Assembly: GCF_002210165.1 (NCBI RefSeq) | Contig: NZ_AQQP01000009.1 | Span: 62,001 to 126,000, forward strand | Direction: 5' to 3' | DNA: 64,000 bases | Origin: Phaeobacter sp. 22II1-1F12B | GTDB lineage: Bacteria; Pseudomonadota; Alphaproteobacteria; Rhodobacterales; Rhodobacteraceae | Shown: piece by piece, positions 16,759 through 25,076 of the stretch | How the letters are laid out: the number at the start of each line of letters is the position of its first letter | Position numbering within the stretch: the first letter of the stretch is position 1 | Position numbers and translations under genes: made by a program | The notes under the pieces: generated by a model | Databases searched by the model: none | What the model was told of the DNA's origin: nothing | What the model saw: the letters and a program-made list of their open reading frames with translations, nothing else

Positions 16759-17095
16759 TCTTATAGTCCTCAATATCTTGTAGGTCTCAATTAGCACCGT
16801 TTCCCGCACATGACAGGACAAAAGCATCCGGTAATTGTCTATTCACATTCTCAACAGGTCATTAAAATCTCGGCCCGGCGGTGCAGCAGTGCATCATTTA
16901 TTCAACAGGTTCCAAACAAAAGGCAGCATGGGCAAGAATTCGCCGAAAACCATCCCTGCATAAACTTCGCGTTATTCCGGAGTTGGCGGATAAAGTCACC
17001 TGTGCAATAAATCATCCATCATCTGGGGTGGATGACTTACAAGGGCACGTAACATCGTGCACAGGCAGACTAACGTACGGGACATAAGCAGTAAA
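16759..17095. promoter_or_regulatory. Divergent promoter region with nested inverted repeats
   Basis: 337 bases between the L,D-transpeptidase and MepK-like genes. Two nested inverted repeats lie near the MepK side: CCTGTGCA (16999-17006) with TGCACAGG (17058-17065), enclosing TCATCCA (17012-17018) with TGGATGA (17029-17035). They could form a cruciform-like leader structure or be operators. The transpeptidase-side half is AT-richer, with no confident -35/-10 pair and no small gene recognised. Confidence 0.45.
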
Positions 17096-17665
17096 ATGAC
17101 TGAGGAAAACCAATCGGGGTTGACCCGACGTGCCTTGCTCGGCGCGTTCGCGGCAACCACTCTTGTAGCAGCACCAACCTATTCCAAAGCAGCGGGCTTT
17201 CTTCGTGGCGGGGGCGATATTCGCCGGGTCCGGATGTATTCGGGCCGCACCGGTGAACGTATGGACATGGTCTACTGGATCGACGGCGACTACATCAAAG
17301 ATGCATGCCGCGAGATCAACCATTTCATGCGTGACTGGCGCAACGATCAGACCGTCGGAATGGATCTGCGCACCGTGGACATCATGGCTGCAGCGCATAA
17401 CCTTCTCGATGTGAACGAACCCTACATGTTGCTGTCCGGCTATCGCAGCCCTCAGACAAACGCCATGTTGCGGTCACGGTCGCGGGGCGTTGCGAAAAAT
17501 TCTCTCCACATGAAAGGTCAGGCCGCTGATCTGCGTCTTGCTTCGCGTTCGGTGAACCAGATGGCCAAGGCTGCACTCGCCTGTCGCGCCGGTGGGGTTG
17601 GCCGTTATTCGCGGTCCAACTTTGTCCACATGGACTGTGGTACAGTCCGTAGCTGGGGCGCCTGA
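17096..17665 (+). CDS. MepK/YcbK-like murein endopeptidase (DUF882, M15-type)
   Basis: 189 residues. An N-terminal twin-arginine-like signal (LTRRALLGAFAATTLVAAPT) precedes the DUF882/peptidase M15A domain. Metal-site residues are seen in SLHMKGQAADLRL (His and Asp) and FVHMDCG (His), with GYRSPQTNAML as family signature. E. coli MepK cleaves 3-3 cross-links made by L,D-transpeptidases, and here the gene is divergent from such an enzyme, so the pair probably makes and remodels the same bond. ATG 17096 gives the signal; an earlier ATG at 17057 would bury it. The ribosome site is weak. Confidence 0.88.
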   Translation: MTEENQSGLTRRALLGAFAATTLVAAPTYSKAAGFLRGGGDIRRVRMYSGRTGERMDMVYWIDGDYIKDACREINHFMRDWRNDQTVGMDLRTVDIMAAAHNLLDVNEPYMLLSGYRSPQTNAMLRSRSRGVAKNSLHMKGQAADLRLASRSVNQMAKAALACRAGGVGRYSRSNFVHMDCGTVRSWGA

Positions 17666-17682
17666 TACGGCGAAGTATTGAG

Positions 17683-17712
17683 TTGCCCGGCAAGGGTCGT
17701 CTTGCCAGGCAA
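17683..17712. terminator. Possible bidirectional hairpin between convergent genes
   Basis: TTGCCCGGCAAG (17683-17694) pairs with CTTGCCAGGCAA (17701-17712) except for one C/A mismatch. It lies between the MepK-like gene and convergent aroQ. There is no good T-run on either side, so termination efficiency is uncertain. Confidence 0.4.
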
Positions 17713-17747
17713 GTCCGGTTTCGTAGCTGCGACGTCTGCGACCGTTA

Positions 17748-18185
17748 TTACGATTTTGTCAGATTAATGATACTACGCAGGGCTGCCTCATAGCCCTCGA
17801 TACCCAATCCGGCAATCACGCCATCGGCGCGAAGCGACACGTAGGAATGATGCCGGAAACTCTCACGCTTATGAACGTTAGAAATGTGGACCTCGATCAC
17901 CGGGCCTTCGAACGCGTTTAAGGCGTCGAGAATTGCCACGGACGTATGGGTGAACGCAGCCGGGTTTATAACGATACCGCAGGCCTTGTCCCTGGCTTCA
18001 TGTATCCAATCGATAAGCTGGCCTTCGTGGTTCGATTGCCCCATGAAGATTTCGTAACCATCCGGCAGCAGGCTTTGGCAGTTCTGTTCAACATCGGCAA
18101 GCGTGTCAGTCCCATAGATTTCGGGCTGACGCTTTCCCAGCAGGTTAAGGTTCGGACCGTTCAGGATGTAGATCAGCTTGGACAT
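17748..18185 (-). CDS. aroQ: Type II 3-dehydroquinate dehydratase
   Basis: 145 residues, the usual length. Third shikimate step: dehydrates 3-dehydroquinate. Motifs: [19 protein letters not shown] (with the active-site Tyr), [44 protein letters not shown] (catalytic His). ATG 18185 is used; the longer frame would need a TTG at 18218 and has no homology. It follows the FAD oxidoreductase gene on the same strand by 61 bases. Confidence 0.95.
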   Translation of the reverse strand: MSKLIYILNGPNLNLLGKRQPEIYGTDTLADVEQNCQSLLPDGYEIFMGQSNHEGQLIDWIHEARDKACGIVINPAAFTHTSVAILDALNAFEGPVIEVHISNVHKRESFRHHSYVSLRADGVIAGLGIEGYEAALRSIINLTKS

Positions 18186-18246
18186 GGATGGTTGTTTCCC
18201 AACGAATGATACCTTCAACGAAAACTGGCAGGAGAGACAAAAAGGT

Positions 18247-19617
18247 TCAAGCGCCTATACTTGCCCCTGCGCCGTAACCGAGAGCGAAGGCAGTTAGAAG
18301 ACCGTTGCCGGGGAGATATCCGGAGACACCAGCCCCGGACACGCCGACGGCTGCACCACCGCAGGCGAATAGATTTTCGAATAGCGTTCCATCTTGGTGA
18401 AAAACCCTGCCTGAGGCGTTGGTGCGCAACCCTCCCTGTGTGTGAAGCAAGGCACCTGTGACCCGGATTCCGTAGTAGGGAGGCATCAATCTTTCGGAAG
18501 AGAACTCACGACCGAAACCGTCCTGACCTGTTGTTGGAATATCCGCCACAGTCCTCTCGAGGTTTCCGATTGGAAGCCCTAAGAGACAAGCCAGGTCACC
18601 CAAGGTATTGGCGATAGAAAAAACTCCCTGAGCGTCGAGCATGCGGAAATCGGCGTTCCTACGGGCGATGGAAGCAATGCGCGTGTCGAAAATTGCAAAG
18701 GCTTCGCCATTTTCCTGGGCTAGAACCGCGGCCGCCGCCGCAGAAGATCCGCCCGCTTCATTCCAGAAGCGCCGTCCATATCGGTTCACCTGTACTCCGC
18801 CGTGCTCGATTACGTCCCACGGCACAAGGATTCCGTTAGGCACCGAGACATTCCCATGGCCGTGGTACGCGCTCAGATAGCGGGTGTCTGCGTCGAGCTT
18901 GATGCCCCATGACAAAGCGTCGCCCCTGCTCCGATCATGACCAAGGGCAAAGCCATTCTTAACCGCCGGCATATGCTTGGACACAAGATCCCGATTGGCG
19001 CCAAAACCGCTGCTGGCGAGGATCAGGTGATTGCAGGCGATGGACTTAGTTTGCCCGTTCTTGCTTTTCACCGCTACGCCAGCAATCAGTCGATCTTTTG
19101 CGAATACCGTTTCGCATTTGGTGCTGAAAAGAAATTTGACCCTGTTGCGTTCGCAACTGGCACGCAGCCGGTCGACAAGTTCGATCCCTGATCGGGTCGG
19201 CAAGCCATGTAACCGAGGCTTTGAGTGCCCGGAAACCTTAGCCTCTGCCATCAAAGAAAACTCAAAACCATGGCGCTGGCGCAGCCAATCTATGACTTTA
19301 ACGCTATTCTCCGTCACCCCTTGGATGAGGGCCGGTTCATGTTGGTTGGAAGTTTGTTCATGTATGTCTGCCGCGAAAACCTCAGGGCTGTCTTCGATAC
19401 CGGCCTGCTTCTGAACGGTTGTCCCGCCGGCAGGAATCAGGCCGGCGGACAATGCCGTGGCACCGCCCGCAGAAGAGTCCGCTTCGACAACCAGCACCTG
19501 ACGGCCGCTTTCGCTCGCCGCAAGAGCGGCAACCATGCCGGAGGCGCCAGCTCCGATAACAACCATTTCAGAGTGAAGATCAAAACCGTCCGCGGGCGCG
19601 GACCTCACTTCAACCAT
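18247..19617 (-). CDS. FAD-dependent oxidoreductase, fumarate reductase/flavocytochrome c-like
   Basis: 456 residues. Rossmann FAD motif [20 protein letters not shown] with the following acidic strand end [15 protein letters not shown]_binding_2 features ([45 protein letters not shown]) and a C-terminal FAD-contacting segment [20 protein letters not shown]. Relatives include urocanate/fumarate reductases and 3-ketosteroid dehydrogenases. There is no signal peptide or haem motif, so it is probably cytoplasmic. The substrate is unknown. ATG 19617 follows GAGAGG; an upstream TTG at 19635 is less likely. Confidence 0.82.
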   Translation of the reverse strand: MVEVRSAPADGFDLHSEMVVIGAGASGMVAALAASESGRQVLVVEADSSAGGATALSAGLIPAGGTTVQKQAGIEDSPEVFAADIHEQTSNQHEPALIQGVTENSVKVIDWLRQRHGFEFSLMAEAKVSGHSKPRLHGLPTRSGIELVDRLRASCERNRVKFLFSTKCETVFAKDRLIAGVAVKSKNGQTKSIACNHLILASSGFGANRDLVSKHMPAVKNGFALGHDRSRGDALSWGIKLDADTRYLSAYHGHGNVSVPNGILVPWDVIEHGGVQVNRYGRRFWNEAGGSSAAAAAVLAQENGEAFAIFDTRIASIARRNADFRMLDAQGVFSIANTLGDLACLLGLPIGNLERTVADIPTTGQDGFGREFSSERLMPPYYGIRVTGALLHTQGGLRTNASGRVFHQDGTLFENLFACGGAAVGVSGAGVSGYLPGNGLLTAFALGYGAGASIGA

Positions 19618-19912
19618 TCGCCTCTCGAACCACAAGAAACCAAGACAAAGGACTTTTCCCTGTCATGTCAGCCGCTACCTGCACGGCGATTGTAATGATG
19701 TTCGGCATGACCATCCTAATTCACCCCCGAACAGGTCCACCGCGAAATTGCGTTCGCCAAGCTACGCGCCGTGAGTGGGTCAGATCAATAGAGAGGCAGA
19801 GTTTTGCAATCCAAGGATGCACTGCTTTTTCAAGCGTGTTATCTCGGTTGCTCGTAGCCAGAGTTTTTGGCCGAACGACCCTAGTAAGACATATCGTCTG
19901 AGCCAATTCCGA

Positions 19913-21184
19913 TCAAAGTGCGTCGTATCGGGCCTTTTGCACATCTGACCAGAGAACGCGGATTTCGAACCCGTTTTCGGTTTGTGATTCTTCCTGAACC
20001 ACATCTTGCTCGAACAACCACGCCCGGCGACGTCCATCCTCAAAGCTGAGATGCAATACGGTTTCCGTTCTGGCGTTCTGCAACTGCTCGGCTATTTCAT
20101 CCAGAAGATCAGGGATGCCTTCCCCCGTGAGCGCCGAAACGGCAAAGATTTTTTCATCACGCGCTGCGCGCGCTCGCAGAGCGTCGCGTTTATCTCCGTC
20201 GAACTGATCGATCTTGTTCCACACCTCCAACAACGGTCGTTCGGAACTGACGCCAAGGGTAGACAAGATGGACAGAACGTCCCTTGCCTGTTCGTCGCTG
20301 CCCGGATGTGTAATATCGCGGACATGCACGATCAGATCGGCGCCGAGCACTTCTTCGAGCGTAGCCCGGAATGCTGCGACCAGCTCAGTCGGCAGATCGG
20401 AGATGAACCCCACCGTATCCGACAGGATGACTTCAAGGCCGTTCGAGAGCACGACCCTGCGCATCGTTGGGTCAAGTGTGGCGAAAAGCATGTCCTTGGC
20501 CATGACGCTGGCACCAGTCAGGTGATTGAACAGCGTTGATTTGCCGGCATTTGTGTAACCGACCAGCGCGACAATCGGGTATGGCACTTTGGCCCGCGCC
20601 GCGCGATGCAGACTGCGCGTCTTTACGACTTTGTCCAATTGTCGCTTGAGGCGAACCATCTGAGTATCAATGGCGCGACGGTCGGCTTCGATCTGAGTTT
20701 CCCCCGGACCGCCGACAAACCCCAAACCGCCTCGCTGACGTTCCAGGTGCGTCCATGCCCGCACCAGCCGCGTCCGCTGATAGCTGAGCGCCGCCATTTC
20801 AACTTGCAGAACGCCTTCGCGCGTTCTTGCGCGATCGGAAAAGATCTCAAGGATCAAGCCGGTTCGATCAAGAATCTTAACCTTCCATTTGCGCTCAAGG
20901 TTGCGCTGTTGGACCGGTGTAACGGGGCCGTCGATCAAAACCAGTTCTATATCGTTTTCACTGAACCGCAGGCGCAGTTCTTCTATCTTTCCGGAGCCGA
21001 ACAGGAGACCGGCGTGCGCCTTTGGCAAAGGCACGACTTCGCTGCCGATAACTTCTAGATCGGGCAAAGCCACGGCCAAACCTACGGCTTCGTCGAGAGC
21101 AGGTTGCGCTTCTCTGCGATCGGGGTCGGATTTTATATCCGGGTGCAGCACCCACGCACGGGTACTGACACGATCATGTTCCAT
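19913..21184 (-). CDS. hflX: Ribosome-associated GTPase HflX
   Basis: 423 residues. N-terminal HflX domain with the glycine-rich GFVGGPGETQIEADRRAID, then a G domain with G1 GYTNAGKSTLFN, G3 DTVGFI, G4 NKID and G5 SALTG. HflX splits stalled or hibernating ribosomes. Its ATG overlaps the hfq stop (TGATG at 21182-21186), so the two are translationally coupled, the classic hfq-hflX arrangement. The hydrophobic/acidic C-terminal tail is a normal extension. Confidence 0.96.
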   Translation of the reverse strand: MEHDRVSTRAWVLHPDIKSDPDRREAQPALDEAVGLAVALPDLEVIGSEVVPLPKAHAGLLFGSGKIEELRLRFSENDIELVLIDGPVTPVQQRNLERKWKVKILDRTGLILEIFSDRARTREGVLQVEMAALSYQRTRLVRAWTHLERQRGGLGFVGGPGETQIEADRRAIDTQMVRLKRQLDKVVKTRSLHRAARAKVPYPIVALVGYTNAGKSTLFNHLTGASVMAKDMLFATLDPTMRRVVLSNGLEVILSDTVGFISDLPTELVAAFRATLEEVLGADLIVHVRDITHPGSDEQARDVLSILSTLGVSSERPLLEVWNKIDQFDGDKRDALRARAARDEKIFAVSALTGEGIPDLLDEIAEQLQNARTETVLHLSFEDGRRRAWLFEQDVVQEESQTENGFEIRVLWSDVQKARYDAL

Positions 21185-21423
21185 CAAGAGGCGTCTTCGC
21201 CCTCATACAGACTGATCGGCTGGGCCGGCATGATGGTTGAAATCGCGTGTTTGTAGACAAGTTGCGACTGTCCATCCCGGCGCAGCAGGACACAGAAGTT
21301 GTCAAACCAGGTGATAACCCCCTGAAGTTTTACGCCATTGATCAGAAAAATCGTCACTGGCACCTTGGTTTTGCGAACGTGGTTCAGAAATGCATCCTGA
21401 AGGTTCTGTCTGTCCGAAGCCAT
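21184..21423 (-). CDS. hfq: RNA chaperone Hfq
   Basis: 79 residues. Sm1 motif ([20 protein letters not shown]) and Sm2 ([11 protein letters not shown]), preceded by [20 protein letters not shown] with the proximal-face Gln. The short C-terminus ([15 protein letters not shown]) is typical of alphaproteobacteria. ATG 21423 (MASDRQ) is the conserved start; a longer frame to 21486 has no support. Hfq pairs sRNAs with mRNAs, relevant to the sRNA candidate at 11591-11663. Confidence 0.97.
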   Translation of the reverse strand: MASDRQNLQDAFLNHVRKTKVPVTIFLINGVKLQGVITWFDNFCVLLRRDGQSQLVYKHAISTIMPAQPISLYEGEDAS

Positions 21424-21545
21424 TAAGTTAATCTCGCCTTTGTTCTTATCGCGCGCTGCGTATCGGCCCGCCCGTCGTTCGCTCAATTATGAAGGGTGCC
21501 GAAGGGAGTTTCCACCCAAAAAGTCAGTTGCTTACGAAGTCGCGC

Positions 21546-23078
21546 TTAACGGCGCCACAAATCCGGGGTCAAAAGCGCCACGATAGCCAGCGTTTCCAAT
21601 CGACCAAGGACCATGGCCACGCAAAGCACGCCTTTTGCACCGTTATTCAAGTCCATAAGGCTGATCGGCACGTCGGATGCGCTTTGAAGCAAGGGGCCCG
21701 TCGTGGAAAGCGTGGCGATGCTAAGCACTAAAGCCTGTTCGAATTCGACCCCAAGACCAGCCAAAATTACGAGAATCAGTGAGAAGGACAAAGCAAAGAG
21801 CATGAAGAATATCCATGCAATGAAGGCGCCGTCCTTCTGGATGCGCTTGCTGCTGCCCCTTTCTCGACTGATGGAATGGGGGTGAACGAGACGTTCCATT
21901 TCGCGAAGGCCGTTGAGATAGAGTGCATAAACTCTAAGCAGTTTAACGCCGCCCGCTGTCGTCGCGACACCGCCGCCGACCAGGGCCAGGCCCATCAGAA
22001 TCAAGCCCGGGGTAGGAAGACCGGACCACGCTCTCGCCCCTTCCCAATTCGCCGATTCAAAACCTGTCGTCGTGAGGTAACTCATGACGGTAAACATGGC
22101 GCCCCAGAATGCAGCGAGAGCCGAAACCGTATCTTCTCCCGCGTTGCTGTCGAGCGCCCCCCACCAGTGGCGCAAAAACAGCAGTACCGGAACGACCAGC
22201 ACGATCAGCATGCCCACACGAAATTCCGGATCACGATCAAGACGGGCATATCCGCGAAGCACCGTATCGGCCGAGAAGGTCAGTCGCGAAAGAGCAAAGA
22301 ACATGAACAGAAAAAGGATCATCTCGCCCGCGATCCCCGCTTGCGCGCCTTCCATGCCCCCGACCGGCGAAATGCCTGACGTCGCCATGATCGACATTGC
22401 GTGGCACAGGGCGGGCAGCGACCTTTCCCCCAAGGTAAGAAGCAAGATCCAGATCGCCGCTGTCAAACCGGCGTAAATCGGGGCGAGGGTAAGCGTCACC
22501 CGCAAGAGACGTTGCCGTGGCTCTGCTCTCAAGACTTCGCGCCGGCCGATACCTCGGCCGGGCTCGCCTTGGGCGGTTACCTCGAATCCACCAAGGCTGA
22601 GCGGTGCAAGGATCGCTGAAGCCGCGATCCACATCAGTAACCCTCCGAGCCAGCCGACTTCGGCACGCCAAAGATGAACAGACGAAGGGAGCCGGTCAAA
22701 GGGGCTATTGAACATGTCGGCACCCGTTGTTGTCAGCGCACTGACCATATCCATATAGGCGTCGAGGAAACTTACCGTTCCGAGGGCATCATGCATCGGC
22801 ACGGCCAGATAGATGGGGAGCAGCACAAACGTTGCAAGCAAGGACAACAATTGACTGATCGGGCTGTGGTGGGATTCTTTTCCCCCGACGGCGAGCCCGA
22901 TCAGGGTGACTGCGATCAGACCAAGAAGTCCCGCGTAAAAAAAGGACCGCGATGCGGGATGGTTATCCAGAACAACCGCGTGAGAGGCAGGAATGAACAT
23001 TGCAATAGCTGCGATTCCCCAGATCAGCAGGAACAGAGGCAGACGCAGCAGAACGTTCGGGGCGGCCTGAGTGCGCAT
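21546..23078 (-). CDS. trkH: Trk-type potassium uptake protein TrkH
   Basis: 510 residues, about ten membrane-associated segments. TrkH/TrkG features: four pore-loop repeats, including the TTTGADMF-type filter (ALTTTGADMFNSP), MATSGISPVGG, YLTTTGFESANW and STTGPLLQS, each with the central Gly that lines the potassium filter. It starts three bases after the trkA stop. It forms the channel regulated by TrkA. Confidence 0.94.
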   Translation of the reverse strand: MRTQAAPNVLLRLPLFLLIWGIAAIAMFIPASHAVVLDNHPASRSFFYAGLLGLIAVTLIGLAVGGKESHHSPISQLLSLLATFVLLPIYLAVPMHDALGTVSFLDAYMDMVSALTTTGADMFNSPFDRLPSSVHLWRAEVGWLGGLLMWIAASAILAPLSLGGFEVTAQGEPGRGIGRREVLRAEPRQRLLRVTLTLAPIYAGLTAAIWILLLTLGERSLPALCHAMSIMATSGISPVGGMEGAQAGIAGEMILFLFMFFALSRLTFSADTVLRGYARLDRDPEFRVGMLIVLVVPVLLFLRHWWGALDSNAGEDTVSALAAFWGAMFTVMSYLTTTGFESANWEGARAWSGLPTPGLILMGLALVGGGVATTAGGVKLLRVYALYLNGLREMERLVHPHSISRERGSSKRIQKDGAFIAWIFFMLFALSFSLILVILAGLGVEFEQALVLSIATLSTTGPLLQSASDVPISLMDLNNGAKGVLCVAMVLGRLETLAIVALLTPDLWRR

Positions 23079-23081
23079 CTG

Positions 23082-24458
23082 CTAGAAGAAGTCGATAGAG
23101 ACCTGAAGCAGCCTCTCGACTTCGGGCACGTCTGCGGTCATGGCGAATATCGAAACGACATCTCCGGCCTCGATGCGCAGATTGCCCGACGGGCGACGCA
23201 ACTCGCCATCACGCAGAACAGCACCCAGTAGGACGCCTTCGGGGAAATCGATGTCCCGGATCGCCTGACCGGCCATGGGCGATGTTGACATGACCTCGGC
23301 TTCGATAACTTCGGCCTCGGCATCACCGATGGAATAGACCTGCCGCACGCGACCATGCCGAATATGTCTGAGGATCGAGCTGACCGTCGTGGCCCGCGGG
23401 TTGATATAGGCATCAATACCAAGTGGCCCCATCAGTGGCACAAGCGTCGGGTCGTTGATCAATGCGATTACGAACGGACAGCCTTCGGCCTTGGCGCGCA
23501 CGGCGGCAAGCATGTTGGTCCGGTCGTCGTCGGTAATAGCCAACATGGCATCGGCCCTCGAAATACCGGCTTCGCTCAGCAACGCCCGGTCCATGCCGTC
23601 ACCGTGAAGGACGATCGTGCGTTCGAGAGATTCGGCCGCGCGTTCCGCATTCGCACGGTTTTTTTCGATCATCTTGGCCCGAACGCGCCCCTGTCTGTCC
23701 TCCATCGCTCGCGCGACGGTCAGCCCGACGTTCCCGCCCCCTACGATCACGATACGATCCTGTTTCTTCTGACTTTTGCCGAAAACTTCCAGCGTACGTG
23801 ACACATCGTCGACCTGCGCGAAGACATAGCATTCGTCACCTACAAACAGCTGGTCATTCGGTTCTGGTGCGAAGAGCCGTTTTTCGCGACGAATGCCGAC
23901 GACAATGGCACGCAGGGTTGAGAACAGATCGGTCAGCTGACGCAGTGGCGTGTTGACGACGGGGCAATCCTCTTGAATCGAAATCCCGAGAAGCTGCGCC
24001 TTGCCGTCCATAAAGGTTTCGGTATCAAATGCCGCCGGTGCGGACAGTCGTTGCATCGCGGCAGCTGCGACTTCGCGTTCCGGCGAGATCACGACGTCAA
24101 TGGGCAGGTGGTCGCGTCGATAGAGATCTGAATAGATGGCCGTGAGATAGGACTGAGCCCGAAGCCGGGCGATCTTTCGGTTAATCGAAAATACCGAATG
24201 AGCAACCTGACAGGTCACCATGTTGACTTCGTCAGAGTGAGTTGCCGCGATGATCATGTCGGCATCCCGCGCCCCTGCCCTCTCCAGAACATCCGGGTAG
24301 CTTGCAAAGCCGGCGATACCCTGAACATCAAGCGTGTCGGTCGCCCTTCGAACCAGATCAGGGTTATTGTCTACAACGGTAACATCGTTGCGCTCGCCCG
24401 AGAGGTGGCGCGCGATCTGCCAGCCAACCTGCCCTGCCCCGCATATGATGACTTTCAT
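23082..24458 (-). CDS. trkA: Trk system potassium uptake protein TrkA
   Basis: 458 residues with two tandem RCK units: TrkA_N (MKVIICGAGQVGWQIARHLS) plus TrkA_C, and again RIVIVGGGNVGLTVARAM plus TrkA_C ending at ERLLQVSIDFF. It binds nucleotides and gates TrkH. In related genomes trkA follows ntrX directly; here a lipoprotein gene on the other strand lies between them, so trkA must have its own promoter in 24459-24566. Confidence 0.95.
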   Translation of the reverse strand: MKVIICGAGQVGWQIARHLSGERNDVTVVDNNPDLVRRATDTLDVQGIAGFASYPDVLERAGARDADMIIAATHSDEVNMVTCQVAHSVFSINRKIARLRAQSYLTAIYSDLYRRDHLPIDVVISPEREVAAAAMQRLSAPAAFDTETFMDGKAQLLGISIQEDCPVVNTPLRQLTDLFSTLRAIVVGIRREKRLFAPEPNDQLFVGDECYVFAQVDDVSRTLEVFGKSQKKQDRIVIVGGGNVGLTVARAMEDRQGRVRAKMIEKNRANAERAAESLERTIVLHGDGMDRALLSEAGISRADAMLAITDDDRTNMLAAVRAKAEGCPFVIALINDPTLVPLMGPLGIDAYINPRATTVSSILRHIRHGRVRQVYSIGDAEAEVIEAEVMSTSPMAGQAIRDIDFPEGVLLGAVLRDGELRRPSGNLRIEAGDVVSIFAMTADVPEVERLLQVSIDFF

Positions 24459-24566
24459 ACCCTATCGCCCTTTGGCCCGGTCAGTCACAGAAACCTTTGC
24501 ATGACAGAAGGTCCAAACACGGTCAATTCAATTGTCACACATGAATTTGAGAGGCATTATAGACAC

Positions 24567-25052
24567 ATGAAGAATGTGCTCAAAGTGGTGGCCGCCTTTG
24601 CAGTGTTATCGGGATGCGGTCCCGTTTCAATGTATTATCAACCGGGCGTGGCCGTTTCACGGTTGGATACGGATCACACAAATTGCGAGGTTTCCGCCCT
24701 TCGCGACGCTCCGGTTGCCAATCAGATCCGACGTGATCCGCCTATATTCATTCCGTCCAGAAGCTACTGCAACTCGGCAGGCAGTTGTTACACACGGCCC
24801 GGGTATTGGGTGCATGGCGATATTTATACCGTGGATGTGAACGCCGGCCTTCGGCAACGCGTTCTGGACCAATGCATGCAGCGGAAAGGCTACCAGCAGG
24901 TCAGCATTCCGCGCTGTTCGCAAGCTGTTCAGAATGCGACACCTTCTGCCGCCACACAAAGCCTGCCTGCTTTGACCGAGGCCAGTTGCATGATCCGGTA
25001 CAATGACGATCAGTTTCAGATCGTCACGCCCATATCCTCGCGGCAGGAATAG
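24567..25052 (+). CDS. Small lipoprotein of unknown function
   Basis: 161 residues. Lipoprotein signal MKNVLKVVAAFAVLSGCGPV with lipobox LSGC (lipidated Cys about residue 17). The mature part has nine further cysteines (NCEV, YCNSAGSC, QCMQ, RCSQ, SCMI among them), spaced in pairs, so it is probably disulfide-bonded in the periplasm. PGYWVHGDIYTVDVNAGLR is the most distinctive segment. No family recognised. It sits on the opposite strand between trkA and ntrX, nine bases from the ntrX stop. The frame is open far upstream, but that part is antisense to trkA. Confidence 0.75.
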   Translation: MKNVLKVVAAFAVLSGCGPVSMYYQPGVAVSRLDTDHTNCEVSALRDAPVANQIRRDPPIFIPSRSYCNSAGSCYTRPGYWVHGDIYTVDVNAGLRQRVLDQCMQRKGYQQVSIPRCSQAVQNATPSAATQSLPALTEASCMIRYNDDQFQIVTPISSRQE

Positions 25053-25054
25053 AT

Positions 25055-25076
25055 GAGGCTGCTATTCAGCAGCCTC
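25055..25076. terminator. Hairpin straddling the ntrX stop, between convergent genes
   Basis: GAGGCTGC (25055-25062) and GCAGCCTC (25069-25076) form a perfect eight-pair stem with a six-base loop. It covers the last ntrX codons and stop and starts three bases after the lipoprotein stop. No strong T-run follows on the plus strand, so it may protect the RNA end rather than terminate. Confidence 0.45.

Noticed and set aside
19618-19912. Possible gene or tRNA between the FAD oxidoreductase and hflX
   Set aside because: 295 bases with only short frames; no T-loop GTTCGA motif or paired acceptor arms were found.
24198-24566. Upstream open extension of the lipoprotein
   Set aside because: Antisense to trkA; the lipoprotein signal begins at ATG 24567.
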